Shown piece after piece: positions 16,343 to 24,124 of a DNA stretch of 64,000 bases. This DNA comes from F23-B02 sp963613665 (lineage in GTDB: Bacteria > Bacillota > Clostridia > Oscillospirales > Oscillospiraceae). The stretch lies in contig CAVEAL010000002.1 in assembly GCA_963613665.1 (NCBI GenBank), positions 1 through 64,000 of the forward strand, read 5' to 3'. Both the position numbers and the translations under genes were made by a program. Below the pieces are notes generated by a model. The model was not told the origin of the DNA. It did no database searches and saw nothing but the letters and a program-made list of their open reading frames with translations. Positions within the stretch are counted from its first letter, which is position 1, and every line of letters begins with the position of its first letter.

Positions 16343-17668
16343 ATGTCAAAGCCTCTCATAGCCATAGTCGGCAGGCCGAACGTAGGCAAGAGCATGCTTT
16401 TCAACAAGCTGTGCGGCCAGCGCCTGTCAATAGTCGAGGACACGCCCGGCGTCACCCGCGACAGGCTGTATGCCGAGTGTGAATGGCTCGGAAGAAAATT
16501 CAATATAGTAGATACCGGCGGCATCGAGCCGACGACGGACAACGAGATACTCATGTTCATGCGCGAGCAGGCCAACATAGCCATAAACGCGGCGGATGTC
16601 ATCGTGCTTGTCACCGATGTGCGCACGGGCGTTACGGCGGCGGATAAGGACGTTGCAAATATGCTTCTGCGCTCGAAGAAGCCGACGGTGCTTGCCGTAA
16701 ACAAAATGGACTCGACAGGCAGAGTGGACCCGGCCATATACGAATTTTATGAGCTCGGGCTCGGCGACCCAATAGCCGTCTCGGCCGTCCACGGCCACGG
16801 CACGGGCGATCTTCTCGATGAGTGCATGAAATATTTCCCGCCCGAGGAGGCCGACGGAGAGGAGGACGACCGCATAAAGGTCGCCGTCATCGGAAAGCCG
16901 AATGTCGGCAAGTCGTCGCTTGTAAACCACATTCTCGGCGAGCAGCGCGTCATTGTCAGCAACGTAGCCGGTACGACGCGCGACGCGGTGGACTCCGAGG
17001 TCGATAACAGCTACGGCAAATATGTTTTCATCGACACCGCAGGTATCCGCCGCAAGAGCCGTGTTGACGAGCGCGTCGAGAAATTTTCCGTCATGCGCGC
17101 GCAGATGGCCATCGAACGCGCCGACGTGTGCATAATCATGATCGACGCGCGCGAGGGCGTCACCGAGCAGGATACGAAGATCGCTGGACTTGCGCACGAA
17201 GCCGGCAAGGCCAGCATCATCGTCGTCAACAAGTGGGATCTTGTCGAGAAAGAGACGGGCACCATGGAGAAAATGCGCAAGGAGGTCATGCGCGACCTCA
17301 GCTTCATGAGCTATGCGCCGGTGCTGTTCATCTCCGCCAAGACCGGCCAGCGCACCGACAGAATATTCGAGCTTGTAAACTTCGTAAACGACCAGAGCAA
17401 TATGCGCATAACCACCGGCATGCTCAACGACGTGCTTGCCGACGCACAGGCGCGCGTCCAGCCGCCCACGGATAAGGGCAGAAGGCTCAAGATATATTAC
17501 ATGACGCAGACCGGCATAAAGCCGCCCAACTTCGTTATCTTCTGCAACAGCCGTGAGCTGTTTCACTTCTCCTACCAGCGCTATATCGAAAATCAGATCC
17601 GCGCCGTGTTCGGACTCGAGGGCACACCCATACGCATGGTCATACGTCAGAAGGGGGATAAGCAATGA
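16343..17668 (+). CDS. der: Ribosome biogenesis GTPase Der (EngA)
   Basis: 441 residues with two tandem GTPase domains and a C-terminal KH-like domain, as in all Der proteins. Domain 1: G1 GRPNVGKSMLFN (about residue 9), G3 DTGG, G4 NKMD. Domain 2: G1 GKPNVGKSSLVN (about 184), G3 DTAG, G4 NKWD. The KH-like part ends with ...IRMVIRQKGDK. Der acts in 50S subunit maturation. The start has an SD (GGAGG) 10 bp upstream, and the gene lies 4 bp after the DUF512 stop. Confidence 0.97.
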   Translation: MSKPLIAIVGRPNVGKSMLFNKLCGQRLSIVEDTPGVTRDRLYAECEWLGRKFNIVDTGGIEPTTDNEILMFMREQANIAINAADVIVLVTDVRTGVTAADKDVANMLLRSKKPTVLAVNKMDSTGRVDPAIYEFYELGLGDPIAVSAVHGHGTGDLLDECMKYFPPEEADGEEDDRIKVAVIGKPNVGKSSLVNHILGEQRVIVSNVAGTTRDAVDSEVDNSYGKYVFIDTAGIRRKSRVDERVEKFSVMRAQMAIERADVCIIMIDAREGVTEQDTKIAGLAHEAGKASIIVVNKWDLVEKETGTMEKMRKEVMRDLSFMSYAPVLFISAKTGQRTDRIFELVNFVNDQSNMRITTGMLNDVLADAQARVQPPTDKGRRLKIYYMTQTGIKPPNFVIFCNSRELFHFSYQRYIENQIRAVFGLEGTPIRMVIRQKGDKQ

Positions 17669-18330
17669 CAGCTCTGCTGCTTGCCGTAACGGCCGTGATC
17701 GCGTATTCCTTCGGCAGCCTCAGCACGCCGATACTGTCCTCGCACATCTATTTTCACGAAAATGTCCTCAACTACAGCCGCGATAACGCCGGAATAACGC
17801 GCTTTTTAAAGCGCCACGGCGGAAAGGGCATCGCGGTCATCGTCATTATCGAGGCGCTGAAGGTCATTATCCCCGTGCTGCTCGGCAGCCTCCTGCTGCT
17901 GATAGTTGACCGCCCGGCCGTAGGGAGCGCCTTTGCGCTGTTCTGCGTCGTGCTCGGCACGAATTTTCCGATACTGTATCGCTTCCATGGGGAGCACAGC
18001 CTGCTCGCAGTGGCGATAGGCACCTTTTTCGTCAGCGGAGAGGTTGCCTTTGCGGGTATCATCGTGTTCGCCGTCGTGTATATCATAAGCCGCTATGTCT
18101 CGCTCTCGGCGATCATAGCGACGGTTATGATGTGCCTTATCTCGTTCATGAGCATCGACGATTCGATAGTCAGAAATATCTATCTGCTGACGGGTCTGCT
18201 CGTCCTGATCGAGTACCGCCGCAATATAGTCCGCCTGTTCAAGGGCAGGGAGAAAAAGTTCCGCTACGAGGAGGACGTGACCTATATGTTTGATGACGAT
18301 TACGGCAGCGGACAAAATAATTTGAAATAA
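17665..18330 (+). CDS. Divergent PlsY-like glycerol-3-phosphate acyltransferase family membrane protein
   Basis: 221 residues, overlapping der by 4 bp (ATGA). About five hydrophobic segments. The N-terminal IAYSFGSLSTPILSS is equivalent to the AYLLGSIPTA opening of PlsY. RDNAGITRFLKRHGGKG matches the GSGNxGATNxLR region, and LGTNFPILYRFHGEHSLLAVAIG matches the GHxFPxFLxFKGGKGVATxxG block. Key Gly/Lys residues of that last block are replaced (GEHSLLA instead of GGKGVAT). The soluble C-terminus is acidic (EEDVTYMFDDDYG). PlsY normally transfers acyl from acyl-phosphate to glycerol-3-phosphate and sits next to der in many Firmicutes. Given the altered active site this may be a degenerate or repurposed paralogue. 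Confidence 0.75.
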   Translation: MTALLLAVTAVIAYSFGSLSTPILSSHIYFHENVLNYSRDNAGITRFLKRHGGKGIAVIVIIEALKVIIPVLLGSLLLLIVDRPAVGSAFALFCVVLGTNFPILYRFHGEHSLLAVAIGTFFVSGEVAFAGIIVFAVVYIISRYVSLSAIIATVMMCLISFMSIDDSIVRNIYLLTGLLVLIEYRRNIVRLFKGREKKFRYEEDVTYMFDDDYGSGQNNLK

Positions 18331-18333
18331 CAG

Positions 18334-18362
18334 TTGACAATACGCTCCCGGTCTGCTACAAT
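18334..18362 (+). promoter_or_regulatory. Promoter of tRNA-Ala
   Basis: TTGACA (18334-18339), 17 bp, TACAAT (18357-18362) preceded by an extended TGC, 13 bp upstream of the tRNA. Confidence 0.8.
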
Positions 18363-18375
18363 AACCAATGCGTCT

Positions 18376-18451
<76 letters not shown>

Positions 18452-18456
18452 ACAAC

Positions 18457-18489
18457 AGACCGTAAGGCCAACGCCTTACGGTCTTGTTC
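18457..18489 (+). terminator. Terminator of tRNA-Ala
   Basis: AGACCGTAAGGC / GCCTTACGGTCT hairpin with a TTGTTCT tail, six bases after the CCA end. Confidence 0.8.
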
Positions 18490-18497
18490 TATCTACG

Positions 18498-18512
18498 GTT
18501 CAGATACACCTC
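18498..18512 (+). repeat. 15-bp direct repeat, left copy (candidate serine-recombinase att site)
   Basis: GGTTCAGATACACCT here matches exactly 25843-25857 in the same orientation. The right copy lies about 42 bp before the serine recombinase start codon, the usual place of an attachment site. The assignment as attL/attR is inference. Confidence 0.45.
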
Positions 18513-18613
18513 CCCGCTTCCTACAACAATTAAATCAAGTACACGATTGGCGTCCATTTTCAATATGAAGATGGGCGCTTTTTTTATTTTATCAATGACG
18601 GAGGAAAACAGAT

Positions 18614-19332
18614 ATGAACGACCACAGTAAAGATTCGCAGACTCGCTACCTCAGAGAAGCAGCAATCGTCCTTGCCAAGGAGGGCTTCCAGTCGGACGAA
18701 GTTCACACTGACAGGCTGTGTATCCTGCTTGACGGTGCGCCGCTGTGTGAGGTGACCGAAAGCGGCGGCGTTGCCTACCGCAATGAGGATATTGACGAGC
18801 CGGAACGGATCGGTGCCAAGGACAAGGTGTATGAGATTGTCAGGACCACAGCGGAGTATATGCGGCAGATGGAGACGGTGCCCGCTTTGAAAGCCGACGG
18901 TCTGGAGGACGGCTACAAGGTGCTGGCAGATTTCAATGGCATCGTGCTGGCCGGAGTTCAGAGTAAACACGGAGTCCACTTCGTCACATGGGATTGGGCC
19001 TATGGGCACACAGGCGTATGCCATGGCCACTATTTCATGGAGAACTATGCAGGAGCCAAACAGGACTTTGCCATCCGCTCCGGGCTGATTCAAAAGGAAC
19101 AGCTTTTCACTCCAGAGCAGATGACCGAGATTTATCGCTGCTGTGCAGACTCTGTAGACGGAGATTTCTTTGAACTCACGGGAGAGCAGGGAAAATGATC
19201 CGCAGTGTTCAGCAGCAGATTGAGGAGTGTGTGCCGGATTTGGATGAGCGGATCCGGCAGCAGGAGGAAATGTTGGAACAAGCCACACAGGAACAGACAA
19301 TGTATGTCTGCGCCATAGAGAGATTTCTCTGA
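18614..19332 (+). pseudogene. Frameshifted ICE accessory protein, paralogue of the gene at 30230-30922
   Basis: Frame 1 (18614-19198) gives 194 residues that align almost throughout with the 230-residue protein at 30230-30922: shared RYLREAAIVLA, LLDGAPLCEVTE, YRNEDIDEPER and KADGLEDGYKVLADFNGIVL. Near 19190 the frame breaks. The homologous C-terminus continues in the next frame from 19195 (IRSVQQQIEEC, then TQEQTM). DNA identity with the paralogue runs to the stop codon, where TAA has become TAT; translation then runs nine codons into foreign sequence. So there is a frameshift plus a junction exactly at the old stop. The family is common in clostridial ICEs; the function is unknown. An SD GGAGG precedes the ATG. 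Confidence 0.8.
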
Positions 19333-19965
19333 AATCCCATGGCGAGGATCGCATACATGTTCAGTTCGCTGTCCTTTGGGTCGAAGCGCAGAACATCAAT
19401 GGCCGTCTTTTGTGCCAGGATATAATCCTTGCACTCCATCTTCAGCCGGACATATCCCTTGGTGATTTGCAGGTACAGAGACTGATAGTACATGGACAGC
19501 TGCATAAGCCACAGCTCATGTTCGCATCTTGGGAGCAGTTGTCCCTTATACATATCGACTGCGCTGTGGTAGAGGGAATGCTGCATATCCGGGTTTTCTT
19601 CTGTTTTCAGCTGAATGCAGGCATCCTCAAAGCGGTCAAAGTCTGTGTGAATATTATTGTCAGGATTGATCTGGAATGTACCGTTCTTACCAACGACCAG
19701 TTTGTCGAGGCCGATGACAGAAAGAGTACGCCGCAGGCGGTAAACGATATTGTTGACGACCTTATACGGCGAATCGAGCTCGTCGTATGGGCAGACAATC
19801 TCTGCCAGGGTGTCAATGGAGAAATTCTTTTTGTGGTTCAGGATGAGATATGCCAGAAGCAGGTAGCACTGGTCCGCCTTGATATCTTCTCCGGTCAGCG
19901 TTCCCTTTGGGCCGATGATCTCCATACCGCCAAAGAAATTGATACCTGCGTAATATACGGTATTA
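19310..19965 (-). pseudogene. Fragment of a BTAD-type transcriptional regulator
   Basis: The minus-strand frame encodes a winged-helix start (FFGGMEIIGPKGTL, then LLLAYLILNHKKNFSIDTLA and VVNNIVYRLRRTLSVIGLD). A bacterial transcriptional activator domain follows (about 95-200: DFDRFEDACIQLK, LYHSAVDMYKGQLLP, YVRLKMECKDYILAQKTAIDVL). This is the N-terminal half of a SARP/BTAD-like activator. At the 3' end the family sequence stops near 19325-19340 and runs into the accessory gene debris. At the 5' end it is fused to galE sequence near 19950. No ribosome site or intact start is evident, so it is a non-functional fragment. Confidence 0.7.
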
Positions 19966-20450
19966 AGTTATTGGGTGTACCGTTGGGGGCCTCTCCAATA
20001 AGGCCGCTGGGATGTGCTCCCACCGGATTGAAATAGCGAAAGATGACCGCCGAGAAATCTGGGGTTGCCGCAGCATAGTCCGTAATGATCTTCTCGATCA
20101 TATACTTTGTCCATCCATGCGGGCTTGCGATATTGCCAGTAGGACACGCTTCTGTAATCGGCAGCGTGGCTGGATTGCCATAAACCGTTGCAGACGAGCT
20201 GAAAATCAAGTTTTTGACCTGATATTTGCTCATGGTTTCCAAAAGTGTAAGGGTACTGTCAAGGTTACCTCTATAATACTTGAGCGGTTGCTGAACAGAT
20301 TCCCCGACAGCCTTATATCCCGCAAAGTGCATGACCGCATTGATCTCATGTTGTTTGAAAATCTGCTCCAAATCCGCAGAATTCTGAATGTCCACATAAT
20401 AGGTTCTGACGCTTTTCCCCGTGATTTTCCTTATCCTTTCCGGAGCCGTT
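19950..20450 (-). pseudogene. galE: Internal fragment of UDP-glucose 4-epimerase
   Basis: The reading frame matches the middle of GalE: RIRKITGKSVRTYYVDIQN, INAVMHFAGYKAVGESVQ, NLIFSSSATVYG (catalytic Ser/Thr region), PHGWTKYMIEKII (the position of the YxxxK motif, here W-T-K-Y with the Tyr replaced), FRYFNPVGAHPSG and NNLIPYITQV. The N-terminal Rossmann GxxGxxG is missing, and the C-terminal ~150 residues are replaced by the BTAD fragment. GalE is a chromosomal sugar-metabolism enzyme and is foreign to this setting. It is an inserted or rearranged fragment. Confidence 0.8.
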
Positions 20451-20479
20451 ATCCGGAATAGGAGACAAAATGAGCGCAA

Positions 20480-20524
20480 AAAAAGAAGGGGCCGCTTTTC
20501 CCCATCCGGAAAAACGGCCCATCG
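20480..20524 (-). terminator. Terminator of the ArdA-like operon
   Basis: GGGCCG-x-TTTTCC / GGAAAAA-CGGCCC hairpin; the minus strand continues CCTTCTTTTTTT. A closely similar G+C-rich hairpin (GGGGCCGG...CCGGCCC) ends the paralogous ICE gene at 30180-30216. Confidence 0.75.
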
Positions 20525-20568
20525 TTGTATTTTCTATCTGCTGGCTTGGCAGGATAGAATCAGGTCAG

Positions 20569-21771
20569 TTACTGCATATCCATTTCAAAGCGCTCCTGCA
20601 CCGGTGTCTGCATCGGCTGATAGTCCTCCCGATGCAGCAGGCCGTAAGAGGTAAGTGCGGCATTGTCATCCTTGATGATCTCGTTCCCGTAGGCGAAGAG
20701 ATTTACATGAGGCAGGAGCAGTTCCGCCGAGTGGGCATCCATTGTGAAGTTCAGTTCATCGATGGCCGCCTCCTGCGGCGAACTGATCTCCGGCGTGAGG
20801 ATGTAATCCCCGATATGCTCGGCAAGGCTCGCGGCGGCAGCAAGATCCGCTACTTCGAAATGCTCCAGCAGGGCTTTCAGCTTCGGGAGCTGCTTTTCAC
20901 GGGAAGGCATAGCCTTCACGGATTCCGCAAAATCGTTGAAGGCATCCAGCTCCATTGGCAGGTCAGCAAACTCTGCCGCCTGTGGGATGATCCCGTCATA
21001 GTCGAGAACCACGACACCCTCCCAGCCGTCCGCTCCGATCTGCTTCTGTGCATTCCTCAATGCTTCAGCAGACGCAGGCAATTCCAGCGTAACGGTCCGG
21101 TCATCTTCAAGGTCGGGATGCAGGCCAAGGGTGAGACGGAAGAGGTATTCCGGCTTTTCGGGCAATTCCTTGGCACAGGGCGGTGCGGTGACCAGTTCAC
21201 TGTGCTGCACCACATAGCCGTTCCGTGCGAATGTGCCGTTTTCGCCGGTACGCAGCGCTTTGCCGATTTTGCCAAAGTCCAGCATCTCGAACACATCGTC
21301 GGAGAGTCCGTCCAGTTCCTCCACGAAACCGTTCTCCGCATAGAAGCGGCCCAGTTCTGCGTCACTGGTAGCGCCGACTACATGGCAGCAATCCGCCCCG
21401 GCGCTGACTGCCAGAGCTCTCAGGTCCTGCATGGTAAGAATACCGCCGTTGGATTCTACCTTTCTCTGGATTTCCAGACGAAGCAGGCCGTCAAAGGCTT
21501 CCTGCTCCGTTTCATCCAGCACAGCCAGACGACCTGCGAGATCGTTCAGCTCATTAAGGCTGGCGTCCAGTTCCATCAGGTGAGGGGCGAGATACTCGAA
21601 GCCGTAGTAATCATCGATCTCCAAATACAGTTCCTCGTTCTCCTGAAGCTGCACCTTATCCATTGCATCGTGCAGCTCCCACGGGGAGGCGGGCAGTTCC
21701 AGCCTTGCGTGGGCCTCACTGTTGGGTGCGTCCAGCTTTGCCAGATAGACGCCAAATATCTTTTTAGCCAA
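20569..21771 (-). CDS. ArdA-like antirestriction family protein, two-repeat form
   Basis: 400 residues made of two similar halves. The first half has LELPASPWELHDAMDKV then LYLEIDDYYGFEYL and LMELDASLNELNDLAGRLA. The second has LELPASAEALRNAQKQI, VVVLDYDGIIPQAAEF, MELDAFNDFAESVKAM. This pattern (L-x-L-P-A-S ... acidic DDYYG/DYDG ... M-x-L-D-x-x-N-x-x-A) resembles the acidic DNA-mimic ArdA proteins of clostridial ICEs, which block type I restriction. The strongly acidic composition agrees. A middle segment (about 105-170) is less conserved. The gene overlaps the DUF4314 gene by 8 bp, so they are coupled. The ArdA assignment is by motif only. Confidence 0.55.
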   Translation of the reverse strand: MAKKIFGVYLAKLDAPNSEAHARLELPASPWELHDAMDKVQLQENEELYLEIDDYYGFEYLAPHLMELDASLNELNDLAGRLAVLDETEQEAFDGLLRLEIQRKVESNGGILTMQDLRALAVSAGADCCHVVGATSDAELGRFYAENGFVEELDGLSDDVFEMLDFGKIGKALRTGENGTFARNGYVVQHSELVTAPPCAKELPEKPEYLFRLTLGLHPDLEDDRTVTLELPASAEALRNAQKQIGADGWEGVVVLDYDGIIPQAAEFADLPMELDAFNDFAESVKAMPSREKQLPKLKALLEHFEVADLAAAASLAEHIGDYILTPEISSPQEAAIDELNFTMDAHSAELLLPHVNLFAYGNEIIKDDNAALTSYGLLHREDYQPMQTPVQERFEMDMQ

Positions 21772-23116
21772 GGTTCATCCCTCCCATCTGCGGCTCGGTC
21801 TGCTGGTAGGCGGAGGGATCTGCACCAGGAACATCCCAGCCGTGCATACTGCCGCACTCCATAGCCAACCGCTGCGCCTGCGTCACGCCAAGCCGTTCAT
21901 TGTTATAATCGGCCAGCTCGCGGTTCTGGCCAGGATCATCCGTAGACCAGTCGCCGGGGTAGTAGCCGTTCTCGCCGCATTTGATGCAGATCAGTTCCCC
22001 GGTGCTGGGGAGTACCGAAAAGCACAGCTCCGGCAGTCCCTCCGCCAGCTTCGGTGCAAAGCGTTCCTGTTCCGTTTGGATTCCCCAGTCATCCGCATTC
22101 CAGAGATGGACATACAGCTCACTTCCGCCATCCACGAGAATCTCTCGCTGTTCGAAGTGCTCTCCCCAGCCGTCGGATGCCTGTCCGGCGATGTACTCTT
22201 TCAGGGTATCCATCTCCGCCGCATTCAGTTCACCGGCAATGCGGCATTCCGCAACGCCCCAGAGCTTTCGGTCACGTTCCTCTACGGTAAAGACCGCAGA
22301 ATGAACCTTGGTATTCACATTATCAGCTTTGTGGTACCAATGCATGAGACCGCGCTCGGTTTCCTCCGGCATCCGATTCTTGACCAGTTCGGCCATGATC
22401 TGATCCTGATAGCCTCGCAATGCACGACCATCCAGTTCGGTACTCTCCGGTTCCATATCCCCGTACTCGCTTCTCTCATAGAAATCAGCGGTAAGGGGCA
22501 TATACAGCTTCAGGGTAGTCAGCTTGGGCGGCAGCACCGAGAAGCTGTCCTCACCGGGGACGATTCCCAACGCCCTGCCGTTATCCCACTTCATGTGAAT
22601 CGTGCCGATGTCATCCACGAAGTCCACCTCGCCCTCGGTGCCGGGGGCAACGGGGGCATAGGGATCCTCCATGGAATTGAGACGGATGCGGGTACCGGGC
22701 GGATACTGCTCCTTGATGAAATTCACCATTTTTCTGTCCATATTCGTGTCCTCCTGCATGGTTTGTTCTCTGTCGTAGAATTCGAATTCATAGATCACGC
22801 CGCGGTCTTTGTTCCGCGTATCCTTTACCTTGACCGTCGTCCCGTCGAAGATATAGGCATCGGCTTTGGCGAAGTCTGTCCGGAAGCCTTTTCCGCCGTT
22901 ATCGGTCGAAAAGCGGCTGTTCGGCTGATCTTTGATTTTGGAATAGAAGCATACTGTCTGCACCGTGGTCACGACACGGGTCAGCCCCACCAGATCAGGG
23001 TGATTTTTCTGGCTGAGCGTCTTAAACTCTACTCCGGGTTGGATGAAGCGTTTCAGTTCAGCAAGGTTTTTGATTGCAACAGGCTTTCGCTGCTTATCCG
23101 ATCTCTCCATGTTCAC
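21764..23116 (-). CDS. ICE protein with DUF4314 domain
   Basis: 450 residues. Residues ~10-110 form an uncharacterised domain (ELKRFIQPGVEFKTLSQKNH). Residues ~126-195 are the DUF4314 module (NFIKEQYPPGTRIRLNSMED, GTEGEVDFVDDIGTIHMKWD, GRALGIVPGEDSFSVLPP). The C-terminal half (about 215-440) is another ICE-typical domain with LDGRALRGYQDQIMAELVKN and a Gln/Pro-rich tail ending PQMGGMNLG. Such proteins are frequent in clostridial conjugative elements near antirestriction genes; their role is unknown. It overlaps the next genes at both ends. Confidence 0.7.
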   Translation of the reverse strand: MNMERSDKQRKPVAIKNLAELKRFIQPGVEFKTLSQKNHPDLVGLTRVVTTVQTVCFYSKIKDQPNSRFSTDNGGKGFRTDFAKADAYIFDGTTVKVKDTRNKDRGVIYEFEFYDREQTMQEDTNMDRKMVNFIKEQYPPGTRIRLNSMEDPYAPVAPGTEGEVDFVDDIGTIHMKWDNGRALGIVPGEDSFSVLPPKLTTLKLYMPLTADFYERSEYGDMEPESTELDGRALRGYQDQIMAELVKNRMPEETERGLMHWYHKADNVNTKVHSAVFTVEERDRKLWGVAECRIAGELNAAEMDTLKEYIAGQASDGWGEHFEQREILVDGGSELYVHLWNADDWGIQTEQERFAPKLAEGLPELCFSVLPSTGELICIKCGENGYYPGDWSTDDPGQNRELADYNNERLGVTQAQRLAMECGSMHGWDVPGADPSAYQQTEPQMGGMNLG

Positions 23117-23409
23117 ATTCCTCCCAGCGTCATATTGGGGCCGGACTGCGGCTCGTAATCTTCCTGCTGGCGGGGATTTTCCTCGCCATAGAGGTCGAAG
23201 ACGATATCATCCACAGCCTTGCGGACGGTGGGATCGCCGGTCAACACCTCATACCGAAAGCCTGTGGTCGGGTAGTACGGAAGTTCCTCCCGCACACATT
23301 TCAAGAAGGCTTCGGTATCGGCAAAGTCCTGTGCATCGCCATTGGCATAGACTTTGAAAACGGATACATACACGTCTGCAACACCGTTGTAAAAGGCAAA
23401 AGCGGTCAT
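23113..23409 (-). CDS. 5'-truncated ICE protein (C-terminal part)
   Basis: 98 codons are open, ending RQQEDYEPQSGPNMTLGGM, a tail similar to that of the DUF4314 protein. The segment from about 23375 down to 23113 (VYVSVFKVYANGDAQDFADT, then GFRYEVLTGDPTVRKAVDDI) looks like genuine ICE coding sequence. Upstream of about 23370 the DNA instead encodes an integrase on the opposite strand, so the 5' part of this gene has been cut off at the junction. The ATG at 23409 lies inside integrase-derived DNA and is probably fortuitous. Confidence 0.5.
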   Translation of the reverse strand: MTAFAFYNGVADVYVSVFKVYANGDAQDFADTEAFLKCVREELPYYPTTGFRYEVLTGDPTVRKAVDDIVFDLYGEENPRQQEDYEPQSGPNMTLGGM

Positions 23410-23808
23410 ATTGAAGAGGAATCTACAAAAACGGAAAAGAGTAACAGATATCTTCCTCTTATAGGCTTCACCATTCCTTACTTTCGTGATCTTCTACAGC
23501 AGCAGATTTCCAGCGGCAGCAAGTGCGATAAGGTCTGTCAGTTGTCTGACGGCTCGCCGGTTCTCCCTGATTATATGACGCATAAGTATAAGGAATTTCT
23601 TGCAACTCACGGTCTGCCTGATATAAGGGTGCATGATATGCGACATACGGCAGCGAGCCTATTGGCCGCTCATGACGCAACACCTCAGCAAGCACAGGAG
23701 TTTCTCGGTCATGAGAACATATCTACCACACTGGACATCTACACTCACTGCCTTGACGAGAGCAAGCGCAAGACAGCTGACATAATGGACAAGATTTATT
23801 TATCCTGA
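23358..23808 (+). pseudogene. C-terminal fragment of a tyrosine integrase
   Basis: About 150 codons carry the catalytic half of a phage/ICE integrase: IHVCNTVVKGKSGH, STKTEKSNRYLPL, then box II HDMRHTAASLLAAHD (His-x-x-Arg), QEFLGHENISTTLDIYTH (His and the nucleophilic Tyr) and a typical basic tail SKRKTADIMDKIYLS. The N-terminal domain and the first catalytic Arg are missing because of a junction near 23360 with an oppositely oriented ICE gene. It ends ~125 bp before an inverted partial tRNA-Ala, as expected for an element that integrated at a tRNA-Ala 3' end. Confidence 0.85.
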
Positions 23809-23898
23809 GTTTTGGACGCATTTTTGGACGCATTTGCGACGGCCGCTAATAGTCCAGCTTTATAATCCGGCTCAAAAAGTTCTCAAAAAGCAAGAAAA

Positions 23899-23929
23899 AG
23901 ACCCGAAAGTTTACACTTTCGAGTCTTAT
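23899..23929 (+). terminator. Terminator after the integrase fragment
   Basis: AAGACCCGAAAGT / ACTTTCGAGTCTT hairpin followed by ATTTGTG. It lies between the integrase stop and the tRNA-Ala remnant. Confidence 0.65.
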
Positions 23930-23934
23930 TTGTG

Positions 23935-24039
<105 letters not shown>

Positions 24040-24124
24040 ATCAAATTCCTACAGCACACTTTTTGTGATTATTTTAGCGTGTTTCGGAATTGCCGTCAAT
24101 TGGAGAGGCTGAATGAGCGCACCG

